Source: Anaerotruncus colihominis (GTDB lineage: Bacteria > Bacillota > Clostridia > Oscillospirales > Ruminococcaceae). Taken from it: 64,000 nucleotides of DNA. Positions 9,648 to 17,807 of the stretch are shown here, one piece after another. The notes beneath the pieces were generated by a model. That model was given only the letters and a program-made list of their open reading frames with translations. It was not told the DNA's origin and searched no databases. Position 1 is the first letter of the stretch. Each line of letters begins with the position of its first letter. Location of the stretch: contig CP102255.1 in assembly GCA_025146135.1 (NCBI GenBank), forward strand, positions 1,984,001-2,048,000. The letters run 5' to 3'. A program made the position numbers and the translations under genes.

Positions 9648-9674
9648 AGGCAAAACGGCAGCGCCGTTTTGCCT
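9648..9674 (-). terminator. Perfect 12-bp hairpin in the leader of the LacI gene
   Basis: AGGCAAAACGGC, a 3-base loop, then GCCGTTTTGCCT. On the minus strand it is followed by GTTTGTTG, a weak U-tract. It lies downstream of both the isomerase gene and the LacI promoter, so it could end operon transcripts or attenuate the regulator. Confidence 0.5.
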
Positions 9675-9685
9675 TGAATGCTTTT

Positions 9686-9714
9686 ATTATACGCTATGAC
9701 AGCCGGATGTGCAA
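9686..9714 (-). promoter_or_regulatory. SigA-type promoter of the LacI gene
   Basis: On the minus strand TTGCAC (9714-9709) and TATAAT (9691-9686) are 17 bases apart. Confidence 0.7.
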
Positions 9715-9730
9715 GAATCGGCGCAGGCTT

Positions 9731-11215
9731 TTATGCAAATGGATTTTCATTGGGATAAAGCATCCCCTTCGGTTGGTTAAACGCAATATCCGGCACGCCA
9801 AGATAATCAAAAATGGTGTAAAGCGCCTTGCCGACATGACCAAATGCAACCGCGCCGTGATGCGGATAATGCTTGGAAATCAAAACATGGCGGTAAAAAC
9901 GCCCCATCTCCGGGATTGCGAAAATCCCAATCCCGCCGAATGAGCGGGTCGCGACCGGCAGCACCTCGCCCTGTGCGATGTATGCCTGTAAGGAAGCGTC
10001 GGCGTTTGCATGAAGTCGGAAAAATGTAATCTCTCCCGATGCGATGTCGCCCTCAAGGGTGCCGCGGGTGAAGTCCGGCTCGCCGCCGTTTTCAAGCAGG
10101 CGGTTCTGGATAAGCTGATATTTGACCGCGCCGGCTTTCAGCCGGCAGAACGGAGTATTCCCGCAATGAAATCCCATAAAGGTGTCCCGCTGAGTATAAG
10201 GGAATTTGCCGTCGATATCGGCCTGATACAAATCTGCAGGAACCGAATTATTGATATCAAGCAGCGTAACGGGCGCGCCGGTCACGCAGGCGCCGATATA
10301 TTCGCTCACCGCCCCGTAGATGTCAACCTCACAGGCGACCGGAATCCCGCGCGCAGCGAGGCGGCTGTTGACATAGCACGGCTCAAACCCAAATTCCTTA
10401 GGGAACGCTGGCCAGCATTTATCCGCGAACACAACATAGTCGCGCGCGCCTTTGTTGGACTGGGCCCAGTCGAGCAATGTCAGTTCAAACTGCGCCATAC
10501 GCGGCAACAGATCCGGATACTGATTGCCCTGCGCGCCGAGTTCGTCAGCCATATCCCTGACAATCTCATCGATTCGGGCGTCGCCTGCGTGCGCTTTGTA
10601 GGCGACCAACAGGTCAAGCTCCGAGTTTTCCTGAATTTCGACGCCGAGATCGTAGAGCGCCTTGATCGGTGCGTTGCAGGCAAAGAAATCCTGCGGGCGC
10701 GGACCAAAGGTAATCACCTTCAAAGACGCCAAGCCGAGCAAAGCGCGCGCAACCGGCAGAAAATCATCGATCATCCCACACAGCTCGCCGGCAGTTCCAA
10801 CCGGATATTCCGGAATAACCGCTTTCAGCCTGCGCAGGCCAAGGTTATAAGAACAATTCAGCATCCCACAGTACGCGTCGCCGCGCCCGTTGATCAGATC
10901 GTTTCCAGTTTCCTCCGCAGCGGCGGCATACATAACCGGGCCGTCAAAATATTTTGCGATCAGCGTCTCGGGCGTTTCAGGGCCGAAGTTGCCGAGATAA
11001 ACGAACAAGGCGTTGCAGCCGGCTGCTTTGACATCCGCGACCGCTTTCTGCATATCCTTTTCATTTTCAACCACAATTGGACACTCATAGATACTGCCGC
11101 CTTTGGACGCATAGGTTTCGGCAATCGCTCTGCGGCGGCGTTCGGACAGGGAAATAATAAAGCAATCGCGGGAAACCGCGATGATGCCAAGTTTAACTTC
11201 AGGAATGTTTTTCAT
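9731..11215 (-). CDS. L-fucose/L-arabinose isomerase family protein
   Basis: The 494-residue protein has the FucI/AraA fold pattern. An N-terminal flavodoxin-like part contains LFVYLGNFGPETPE, a central region contains KVITFGPRPQDFFACNAPIKAL, and the C-terminal part contains HKPHHGAVAFGH-like metal/active-site His. Family enzymes interconvert aldose and ketose sugars, and some members are uncharacterised. GAGGAGAATC precedes the ATG. It sits between a DUF4867 gene and the LacI gene and downstream of a xylulokinase-like gene. The likely step is therefore aldose to ketose before phosphorylation. Which sugar (arabinose, fucose or another) cannot be read from the sequence. Confidence 0.85.
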   Translation of the reverse strand: MKNIPEVKLGIIAVSRDCFIISLSERRRRAIAETYASKGGSIYECPIVVENEKDMQKAVADVKAAGCNALFVYLGNFGPETPETLIAKYFDGPVMYAAAAEETGNDLINGRGDAYCGMLNCSYNLGLRRLKAVIPEYPVGTAGELCGMIDDFLPVARALLGLASLKVITFGPRPQDFFACNAPIKALYDLGVEIQENSELDLLVAYKAHAGDARIDEIVRDMADELGAQGNQYPDLLPRMAQFELTLLDWAQSNKGARDYVVFADKCWPAFPKEFGFEPCYVNSRLAARGIPVACEVDIYGAVSEYIGACVTGAPVTLLDINNSVPADLYQADIDGKFPYTQRDTFMGFHCGNTPFCRLKAGAVKYQLIQNRLLENGGEPDFTRGTLEGDIASGEITFFRLHANADASLQAYIAQGEVLPVATRSFGGIGIFAIPEMGRFYRHVLISKHYPHHGAVAFGHVGKALYTIFDYLGVPDIAFNQPKGMLYPNENPFA

Positions 11216-11227
11216 GGATGATTCTCC

Positions 11228-11851
11228 TCACTCAATCGTTATATTGTCTCCGGTAAGGCCCGCAAACGCGCCGTTCTTTGCCTCGTCAGAATCGGGATGG
11301 GCGATCAGCCATTTGTTGCGCGCATAGAGCAGCCGGTCCTCACAGAGCTGCGGCCCGATCGCGGGCTTTTCGGTGTTGGTGCCGCGCGGCAGCACCACGG
11401 CTACCCGGAACCCCTCCCCGCCCGGCGCAGTCAGCGGGGCGTAGTGCAGGGTCGTTTCATAGAGCAGAACCGCTGTTTTGGCAGGCGCGGCGAACGCTTC
11501 AACCTCGCCGGTATCGATCCGGCCGCCGCGTACCTTCCAAAGCGGCGCGACAAGAAAGACCACGCCGTCGTCTGTGATATTCAGTTCACTGTTGCGGTGG
11601 TATTCCAGGCAATTCAGCTTCCGGTTATGGCCGTTGCAGTAGCCGATCTGAACCGGCATACCGCCGAACAGATGATCGGAAAGAAGCCTATAAGCCGCAA
11701 GCGCCTCCAGCGCGGGGTCGCTTGGAACATAAATCGTACAGTCTGCGGGCTTCCCGCTGTTTTCGCGCAGCGCCTTGAGCAGGGGCGCAAAATCGTATCC
11801 CTCCACAACCTTGCCATAGACCGCAAATTCCTTGTCAAATACAGATTTCAT
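11228..11851 (-). CDS. DUF4867 family protein in a sugar-utilisation operon
   Basis: The 207-residue soluble protein resembles the DUF4867 family, recurrent beside sugar isomerases and kinases in Clostridia; the function is not established. It is His- and Tyr-containing (QIGYCNGHNRKLNCLEYHR), has several beta-rich hydrophobic stretches, and has no signal peptide. AGGAGGACTTGG precedes the ATG. It lies 12 bases upstream of the isomerase and 17 bases downstream of the kinase stop. It might assist substrate ring-opening or mutarotation or proofread the isomerase step, but this is only inference. Confidence 0.7.
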   Translation of the reverse strand: MKSVFDKEFAVYGKVVEGYDFAPLLKALRENSGKPADCTIYVPSDPALEALAAYRLLSDHLFGGMPVQIGYCNGHNRKLNCLEYHRNSELNITDDGVVFLVAPLWKVRGGRIDTGEVEAFAAPAKTAVLLYETTLHYAPLTAPGGEGFRVAVVLPRGTNTEKPAIGPQLCEDRLLYARNKWLIAHPDSDEAKNGAFAGLTGDNITIE

Positions 11852-11868
11852 CGGCCAAGTCCTCCTTG

Positions 11869-13392
11869 TTACAGCTTTGAAAGCCTCTGGAAGCTCTCCC
11901 GAAGCGCCGGGTAGAGCGATTGATATACCTGATAAAACCGCTCGTACTGCTCAGAGGCCTGCGCATCCGGCTGTTGCGCCGGGTTTGTCTGAATCATCCC
12001 CCGGCAGGCTTCCTGCACGTTCGGATAAAGCCCCGCGCCCACGCCTGCAAGGATCGCCGCGCCGAGGGCCGGACCTTCCTTGGAGACGACCGTTTTCACC
12101 GGGCAGCCATAGACATCGGCCAGCATCTGCCGCCAGAGCGGGCTGCTTCCGCCTCCGCCGCAGGCGAGCATTTCGGTCGAGACAACGCCCATACCGCGCA
12201 GCACATCGAGACATTGCCGCTGTGAATAGGTCACGCCCTCCATCACCGCGCGCAGCAAATCGTACTTTGTATGGATCGCCGAAAGGCCAAAGAAAACGCC
12301 GCGGCTGTTCTCATCGAGCAGCGGGGACCGCTCGCCCATCAAATATGGCAGGAATATCAGCCTGTTCGCGCCGATCGGAACCCGTCCGGCCTGTTGATCC
12401 ATCAGGAAATAGGGGTCGACGCCCATCCCTTCCGCGGTTTTCATTTCTTCGGTGAAAAATTGATCCCGCAGCCATTTAAGCGAAAGACCTGCCGCCAACG
12501 TGCAGCTCATAACCGTCCATGCTCCCGGCACAGCCGAACAGAACGTATGCACACGTCCCTGAGGGTCAATCGTCACACGGTCTGAATGTGCGAACACAAC
12601 GCCCGATGTGCCGATTGTGGTAAACGCCCTGCCCCTTTCAACAACGCCTGTCCCAACCGCCGCGGCCGCATTGTCGCCAGCGCCGCCCACTACCGGAGTC
12701 CCCGCCGCAAGACCGGTTAACGCGGCGGCCCTTGGGGTAATCTGTCCAGTGACTTCACAGGATTCATACATCTTTGCAAGCAAAGCGCCGTCAATCTCCA
12801 GCTTTTCAAGAATCTCCCCTGACCAGCAGCGGTTCGGCACGTCAAGCAGGTTCATTCCTGATGCGTCCGATACCTCGGTTGCAAATTCACCGGTCAACTG
12901 ATAACGTATGTAGTCCTTTGGCAGCAGAATACGTCTGCATTTGGCGTACAGTTTTGGTTCATGACGGCGGACCCACAGGATCTTACCAGCGGTGAATCCT
13001 GTAAGCGCCGGATTCGCGGTAATCTCAATGAGCCGCTGCCGGCCAACAAGCGCAGTGATCTCCGCGCACTCCCGCGAGGTTCGCCCGTCGCACCAGATAA
13101 TGCTGCGCCGAAGCGGCTCGCCAGCCTCGTCAAGCATGACAAGCCCATGCATCTGTCCCGAAAGGCCAACCCCCTTGATCGCTTCGGGCGCCACGCCGCT
13201 TTCATCGATCACCCTGCGGACCGTCGCCGCAGCGGCTTGCCACCAATCGGATGGTTCCTGCTCCGCCCAACCATTCTTTGGCTGATAGAGCGGGTATTCA
13301 ACAGTCGCGGACGCTATGGCCGCTCCGTTCTGGTCAAACAGAACTGTTTTCGTTCCGGAAGTGCCAAGATCAATACCAATCAGATAATTCAC
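11869..13392 (-). CDS. xylB: Xylulokinase-like FGGY carbohydrate kinase
   Basis: The 507-residue FGGY kinase has the N-terminal phosphate-binding motif GIDLGTSGTK, the substrate-loop QMHGLVMLD segment, the conserved GAGDNAAAAVGTG region and a C-terminal ACGGGGSSPLW ATP-binding segment. A GTG at 13392 is taken as the start because GGAAGGGG lies 8 bases before it; an ATG 9 codons upstream (13419) lacks a spaced ribosome site. It would phosphorylate the ketose made by the isomerase. Sequence flavour is closest to xylulokinase, yet no xylose isomerase is present here. Confidence 0.9.
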   Translation of the reverse strand: MNYLIGIDLGTSGTKTVLFDQNGAAIASATVEYPLYQPKNGWAEQEPSDWWQAAAATVRRVIDESGVAPEAIKGVGLSGQMHGLVMLDEAGEPLRRSIIWCDGRTSRECAEITALVGRQRLIEITANPALTGFTAGKILWVRRHEPKLYAKCRRILLPKDYIRYQLTGEFATEVSDASGMNLLDVPNRCWSGEILEKLEIDGALLAKMYESCEVTGQITPRAAALTGLAAGTPVVGGAGDNAAAAVGTGVVERGRAFTTIGTSGVVFAHSDRVTIDPQGRVHTFCSAVPGAWTVMSCTLAAGLSLKWLRDQFFTEEMKTAEGMGVDPYFLMDQQAGRVPIGANRLIFLPYLMGERSPLLDENSRGVFFGLSAIHTKYDLLRAVMEGVTYSQRQCLDVLRGMGVVSTEMLACGGGGSSPLWRQMLADVYGCPVKTVVSKEGPALGAAILAGVGAGLYPNVQEACRGMIQTNPAQQPDAQASEQYERFYQVYQSLYPALRESFQRLSKL

Positions 13393-13458
13393 AGGTTTAT
13401 CCCCTTCCGCACCGGCCAAAATCCCCGCCGGATATTCAGGCCGGAATTAATTTTATAA

Positions 13459-14634
13459 TCATGCTTTGGCTGATCGCTTTTTGGAGAGCACGTCAAAGAC
13501 GACCGCCGCCAGCAGGACAAGCCCCTTGACCGCTCTCTGCCAGTTGGAATCGATTCCAAGAATGGACATGCCGTTGTTTAACACGCCCATGAAAATCGCT
13601 CCGATGACCGCGCCTCCGATGGTTCCTGTTCCGCCGTATGCGGACGCGCCGCCGATATAACAGGCGCCGATTGCATCAAGCTCATAGTTGGTGCCGGCCG
13701 AGGGAGCGGCTGAGTTGAAGCGCGCGATGCAAACAAGCGCGGCAACCGCAGAGAGAAAACCCATGTTGGTATAGGCGAAGAAAAGGGTCCGGTTGGTGTT
13801 AATACCGGAGAGCTTCGCCGCCTTCTCATTGCCGCCCATGGCATAAAGATAACGGCCGGGAACGGTATTCTGGGTGTAATAGCTGTATACCAGAACGATT
13901 ACGCCGAGCAAAATTAAAACGACCGGAATCCCCTTATTTTTGCCAAGCAGGAATGAAAGTGCCATCGCGGCCACACAGATCACAGCCAGGCGGCCCCACA
14001 GCATACCAGCCGGCTCCAGCTCGTAATTTTTCCGCACCTTTTTGCCGCGCTCGATCAATTGGGATACAACATAAACCGCACAGAGAATCGCTCCGACTGC
14101 GATGGTCACGCCAAAGACCAACCCTTTGTTGTCCGCGGTATTGGGCAGGAAGCTGCTGAAATACTTGAGATAATCCTCCGGAAACGGGGAAATGGTCAGA
14201 CCGTCGAGAACAATCAGCGCGAGGCCGCGCCAGAGCATCATGCCGGCCAAGGTAACGATAAATGCGGGGATGCGTACATAGGCGATCCAAAAGCCCTGCC
14301 ATGCGCCGATCAGGATTCCCATAATCAGGCAGACCGCAATGGTCAGGTAAACATTCATCTTGTTATTAACGATCATGACGCCGGCGATTGCGCCGACCAG
14401 AGCGACGACGGAGCCAACCGACAAATCGATGTTTCCGCCTGTCAAAATACAAAGCAGCATGCCGACCGCCAAAATGACGACATAGCTGTTTTGCAGGATT
14501 AGGTTGGTGATATTGGCAGGCGCGAACAGAGAGCCTTTTCCCGCCGCAGAGATCAAAACCTGAAACAGAACCATGACCACAACAAGCGCGATTACCATGG
14601 TGTTCTTTTTCAGGATTTCTTTCGTTTTTGTCAT
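13459..14634 (-). CDS. Sugar ABC transporter permease, XylH/MmsB/GguB type
   Basis: The 391-residue permease of the ribose/xylose superfamily has about ten membrane helices and an inserted charged loop near residues 185-210. It contains the family's [17 protein letters not shown] and [21 protein letters not shown] stretches. AGGAGCGGAAG precedes the ATG. The start overlaps the ATPase stop by 4 bases. It forms one transporter with the adjacent ATPase and binding protein. Confidence 0.93.
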   Translation of the reverse strand: MTKTKEILKKNTMVIALVVVMVLFQVLISAAGKGSLFAPANITNLILQNSYVVILAVGMLLCILTGGNIDLSVGSVVALVGAIAGVMIVNNKMNVYLTIAVCLIMGILIGAWQGFWIAYVRIPAFIVTLAGMMLWRGLALIVLDGLTISPFPEDYLKYFSSFLPNTADNKGLVFGVTIAVGAILCAVYVVSQLIERGKKVRKNYELEPAGMLWGRLAVICVAAMALSFLLGKNKGIPVVLILLGVIVLVYSYYTQNTVPGRYLYAMGGNEKAAKLSGINTNRTLFFAYTNMGFLSAVAALVCIARFNSAAPSAGTNYELDAIGACYIGGASAYGGTGTIGGAVIGAIFMGVLNNGMSILGIDSNWQRAVKGLVLLAAVVFDVLSKKRSAKA

Positions 14635-16178
14635 CTGACTTCCGCTCCTTTGCCCGATTGTAGGATACAGGACATGATCGATTCCTGACTCGCTTCTTCA
14701 CGCGGCAGTTCCCCCACGATCCGGCCCTCGTTCATCACATAAATACGGTCGCACATGCCAAGCACCTCCGGAAGCTCCGAAGAAATCATCACGACCGATT
14801 TGCCTTCGGCGACCAACTGGTTGATGATACAGTAAATTTCATATTTTGCGCCGACATCGATGCCGCGGGTCGGCTCGTCGAGAATCAGCACATCCGGATC
14901 GGCAAACATCCATTTTGCCAACAGTACCTTCTGTTGGTTTCCGCCGGAAAGATTCCCCACGGCCTGCTCGACATCCGCGCATTTTGTGTGCAGCTTCTCA
15001 CGGTATTCATTCGCCACCTGAATTTCCAAGTCCTTATCAAGCACCCGGCGGCGGCTGACCTTATCCATCTTTGCCAGCGTGGTATTCTCCCGAATAGGGG
15101 CGCTCAGAATCAGGCCGTTGCCTTTGCGATCCTTGGTGACGTATGCCAGCTTGTGATCGATTGCGTCCTGAACGTTGTGCAGACGGACCTCTCTGCCGTC
15201 CATCAGCAGCGTTCCGGAGATATTGGCTCCATAGCTTTTTCCAAAAATACTCATTGCAAGCTCGGTGCGGCCCGCGCCCATCAAACCGCTGATGCCGACT
15301 ACCTCGCCCCTGCGAACATGGAGATTGACGCTGTCAACAACCTTGCGCCCCTCATAAAGCGGATGATAGACAGTCCAATCCCTCACTTCCATTCCAATCT
15401 CCCCAATCTGCTGGTGTTCGCGCTTTGGGAAACGGTCTGTCAGCTCACGGCCGACCATTCCTTTAATAATCCGTTCCTCGCTGAAATCGTCCACACCTTT
15501 GACCAGCGTTTCGATTGTTGAACCGTCGCGTATAATTGTAATCTTATCCGCAACATAGGAAACCTCATTGAGCTTATGGGAGATGATGATGCAGGTCATG
15601 CCCTGCTGTTTAAACTGTATCATCAGATCAAGCAGCTTTTGCGAATCTGTCTCGTTGAGCGACGCCGTCGGTTCGTCAAGAATCAGCAGCCGGACATTTT
15701 TTGCCAGCGCCTTGGCAATCTCGACAAGCTGCTGCTTGCCAACGCCGATATCCTTAATCAGCGTGCGGGAGGATTCCTTCAGGCCGACCATCTGCAGCAG
15801 CTCATCCGCTTTGTTGTAGGTTTCATCCCAGTCGACGCGTATTTTTCTGCCGCGTTCATTGCCCAGGAACATGTTTTCCCCGATTGTCAGGTATGGGACC
15901 AGCGCAAGCTCCTGATGGATGATAACAATTCCCTTGCCTTCGCTGTCCTTGATTTTATGGAACTGGCAGACCTGTCCCTGATATACGATATCGCCTTCAT
16001 AGCTTCCATAGGGATAAATCCCGCTCAAAACATTCATCAGGGTCGATTTTCCCGCGCCATTCTCGCCGACAAGCGCATGGATTTCACCTTCCTCGACCTC
16101 CAGATTGACATTATCCAGCGCGCGGACGCCAGGAAACCGCTTCACAATATTTTTCATCTCAAGCAAGACATTTACCAA
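14631..16178 (-). CDS. Sugar ABC transporter ATP-binding protein with two ABC domains (XylG/MmsA type)
   Basis: The 515-residue protein has two ABC domains, as in CUT2 importers. The first carries Walker [10 protein letters not shown] and Walker [10 protein letters not shown] with a degenerate signature (GVGKQQL). The second carries the degenerate Walker [10 protein letters not shown], the signature LSGGNQQK and Walker [11 protein letters not shown]. The start is a TTG at 16178, with AGGAGGGGG about 6 bases before it. It energises uptake through the permease encoded immediately downstream. Confidence 0.95.
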   Translation of the reverse strand: MVNVLLEMKNIVKRFPGVRALDNVNLEVEEGEIHALVGENGAGKSTLMNVLSGIYPYGSYEGDIVYQGQVCQFHKIKDSEGKGIVIIHQELALVPYLTIGENMFLGNERGRKIRVDWDETYNKADELLQMVGLKESSRTLIKDIGVGKQQLVEIAKALAKNVRLLILDEPTASLNETDSQKLLDLMIQFKQQGMTCIIISHKLNEVSYVADKITIIRDGSTIETLVKGVDDFSEERIIKGMVGRELTDRFPKREHQQIGEIGMEVRDWTVYHPLYEGRKVVDSVNLHVRRGEVVGISGLMGAGRTELAMSIFGKSYGANISGTLLMDGREVRLHNVQDAIDHKLAYVTKDRKGNGLILSAPIRENTTLAKMDKVSRRRVLDKDLEIQVANEYREKLHTKCADVEQAVGNLSGGNQQKVLLAKWMFADPDVLILDEPTRGIDVGAKYEIYCIINQLVAEGKSVVMISSELPEVLGMCDRIYVMNEGRIVGELPREEASQESIMSCILQSGKGAEVR

Positions 16179-16209
16179 TTGAATCCCCCTCCTAAATCCG
16201 GTAATGAAA

Positions 16210-16241
16210 CGGACGGGCGGAAGCTCAGTTCCGCCCGTCCG
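16210..16241 (-). terminator. Strong hairpin between the binding-protein and ATPase genes
   Basis: An 11-bp perfect stem (CGGACGGGCGG/CCGCCCGTCCG, 10-base loop) followed on the minus strand by TTTCATT. It sits in the 111-base gap. Such stems often raise binding-protein expression relative to the downstream ATPase and permease by partial termination or 3'-end protection. Confidence 0.6.
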
Positions 16242-16289
16242 AAAACCGCTGTCTGATTGGACGGTTTACTCAGCTTTTTCAAACAAGCT

Positions 16290-17453
16290 TTAGGCTACGT
16301 CCGCTTCTGTGTAATAGCCGCTGTCGATGAGCAGTTCTTTGTAATTGTCAACGGTGCAGACAACCGGATCGCAGAGATAGGATGGGATGACGCCGGTACC
16401 GTTATCATATGTTTCTGTGTCGTTGATCTCAGGCTCGGAACCCTGCATAACAGCATCGACCATTTTGACAACCTGGGAAGCAAGGGTACGGGTATCCTTA
16501 AACACCGACATATCCTGGTAGCCGGCAACGATGTTCTTGACGTTCGGCTTGTCGCAGTCCTGCCCGGTAATAATCGGCATATTTTCAGGCGTGTATCCGG
16601 CCGCAATCAAAGCGTTCTGAACGCCGTAGGCAGTCGAATCGTTTGAGCAGAGAACCGCATCCAGCCTCGTACTCTCCGGGCCGTAACCATTTGAGGTAAT
16701 CAGGTTCTCCATACGCTTTTGGGATTCCTCCGCCGACCAGTTGGGCGTGGCGCATTGTGCCTTTTCCGTCTGACCGGAAAGTACGACCAGCTTTCCGCTC
16801 TCGATATATGGATTGAGGACATCCATTGCGCCGCCAAAGAAGAAGTTGACATTGTTGTCGTCCGGCGCGCCGGTGAACAGTTCAATGTTGAAGGGTCCTT
16901 CCGCATTGTCCAGATCAAGCGCATCCTTGATATAGTTGCCCTGAATGGTGCCGACCTTATAATTATCAAAGGTCGCATAGTAGGAAACCGCGTCGCTGTT
17001 CATAATCAGGCGGTCATAAGCAATGACTGGGATGCCGGCGTCCTTCGCGCCTTTGAGCACTTCCGTGAGCGCCGAACCATCGATTGAAGCGACAACAAGC
17101 GCATCGCATCCGCTGGAAATCATATTTTCAAGCTGTGAAACCTGTGTTGGAATGTCGTTGTCGCCTGCATATTGCAGATCGACCTCGTATCCGGCCGCTT
17201 CAAGCTCCGCCTTCATGTTGGTTCCGTCCTGATTCCACCTCTGGAGGCTTTGGGTCGGCATCGAAACGCCGATCTTGCCGCCGCCCGCCACTGTGGACGG
17301 CGAACCGCTCTCATCCGCAGGCGCAGCGGAGGCCGCCGGTGCCGTAGAAGCCGCAGGCGCAGCGTTCGAGCTTTCTGCCGGCGCACTGCTGCCGCAGGCT
17401 GAAAGTGAGAATACCATAGCGGACGCGAGGATACTTGCTAAAATCTTTTTCAT
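16290..17453 (-). CDS. ChvE/XylF-like monosaccharide-binding lipoprotein
   Basis: The 387-residue exported protein has a lipoprotein signal ending in LSAC (Cys20) and an Ala/Ser/Pro-rich linker (about 21-55). A periplasmic-binding-protein type 1 domain of the multiple-monosaccharide (ChvE) kind follows. The ATG at 17453 has AGGAG 8 bases before it; a GTG three codons upstream overlaps that site. Mature protein is tethered outside the membrane and delivers sugar to the permease. It is the first gene of the operon and has a long regulated leader (17454-17690). Confidence 0.93.
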   Translation of the reverse strand: MKKILASILASAMVFSLSACGSSAPAESSNAAPAASTAPAASAAPADESGSPSTVAGGGKIGVSMPTQSLQRWNQDGTNMKAELEAAGYEVDLQYAGDNDIPTQVSQLENMISSGCDALVVASIDGSALTEVLKGAKDAGIPVIAYDRLIMNSDAVSYYATFDNYKVGTIQGNYIKDALDLDNAEGPFNIELFTGAPDDNNVNFFFGGAMDVLNPYIESGKLVVLSGQTEKAQCATPNWSAEESQKRMENLITSNGYGPESTRLDAVLCSNDSTAYGVQNALIAAGYTPENMPIITGQDCDKPNVKNIVAGYQDMSVFKDTRTLASQVVKMVDAVMQGSEPEINDTETYDNGTGVIPSYLCDPVVCTVDNYKELLIDSGYYTEADVA

Positions 17454-17538
17454 TTCCTTCACTCCTGTTTTTCTTGATTCATATTTAAACCGCTCTCCAG
17501 CGGATTGGAAACAGGTTGATCAATATAAATAGCGTAAT

Positions 17539-17552
17539 TGTGCTCGTGCACA
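17539..17552. promoter_or_regulatory. Operator-like palindrome 1 in the sugar-operon leader
   Basis: TGTGCTCGTGCACA, arms TGTGC/GCACA with a 4-base spacer. The same 13-base TGTGCTCGTGCAC recurs in opposite orientation at 17634-17646. Likely LacI-family operator, by inference. Confidence 0.55.
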
Positions 17553-17563
17553 AAAATGTTTAT

Positions 17564-17594
17564 AAAGAAATAGTTGCAAAGCAACTATTTCTTT
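17564..17594. terminator. Perfect 14-bp hairpin between the two operator-like sites
   Basis: Arms AAAGAAATAGTTGC and GCAACTATTTCTTT with a 3-base loop and T-rich flanks (TTTTT on the plus side, TTTATAAACATTTTT on the minus side). It lies downstream of the sugar promoter and upstream of the binding-protein gene, so it may attenuate the operon. Confidence 0.5.
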
Positions 17595-17632
17595 TTGCGC
17601 ATCTGCCGCTGAAGCAACCTGCTGCAGCATTC

Positions 17633-17646
17633 CGTGCACGAGCACA
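17633..17646. promoter_or_regulatory. Operator-like palindrome 2 in the sugar-operon leader
   Basis: CGTGCACGAGCACA, arms CGTGC/GCACA; an inverted copy of the site at 17539-17552. It lies just downstream of the -10 element, where a repressor could block initiation or elongation. Confidence 0.55.
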
Positions 17647-17661
17647 TAACCTTTTGCATTA

Positions 17662-17690
17662 AGGATATTGTAAAAATATCCATTTGTCAA
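17662..17690 (-). promoter_or_regulatory. SigA-type promoter of the sugar operon
   Basis: TTGACA (17690-17685) and TATCCT (17667-17662) on the minus strand, 17 bases apart. Transcript start is expected near 17655, leaving a leader of about 200 bases before the ATG at 17453. Confidence 0.6.
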
Positions 17691-17764
17691 TTGCTATTTC
17701 CTAATTTTGGAGCTTGTTACAAATTTATTTCGTCCCGATTGGACAAATGGACAAAATTTCAGCA

Positions 17765-17807
17765 AAAAAATCCGCAGCCGGGCTGTAAGCCCGGCTGCGG
17801 ATTTTTT
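17765..17807. terminator. Intrinsic terminator after the LTA-synthase-like gene
   Basis: A 19-bp perfect stem (AAAAAATCCGCAGCCGGGC and its complement, 5-base loop) overlapping the TAA at 17806-17808, with T-tracts on both strands. Confidence 0.9.

Noticed and set aside
10010..11221. Long plus-strand open frame opposite the isomerase gene
   Set aside because: Shadow frame; the minus-strand protein has clear family motifs.
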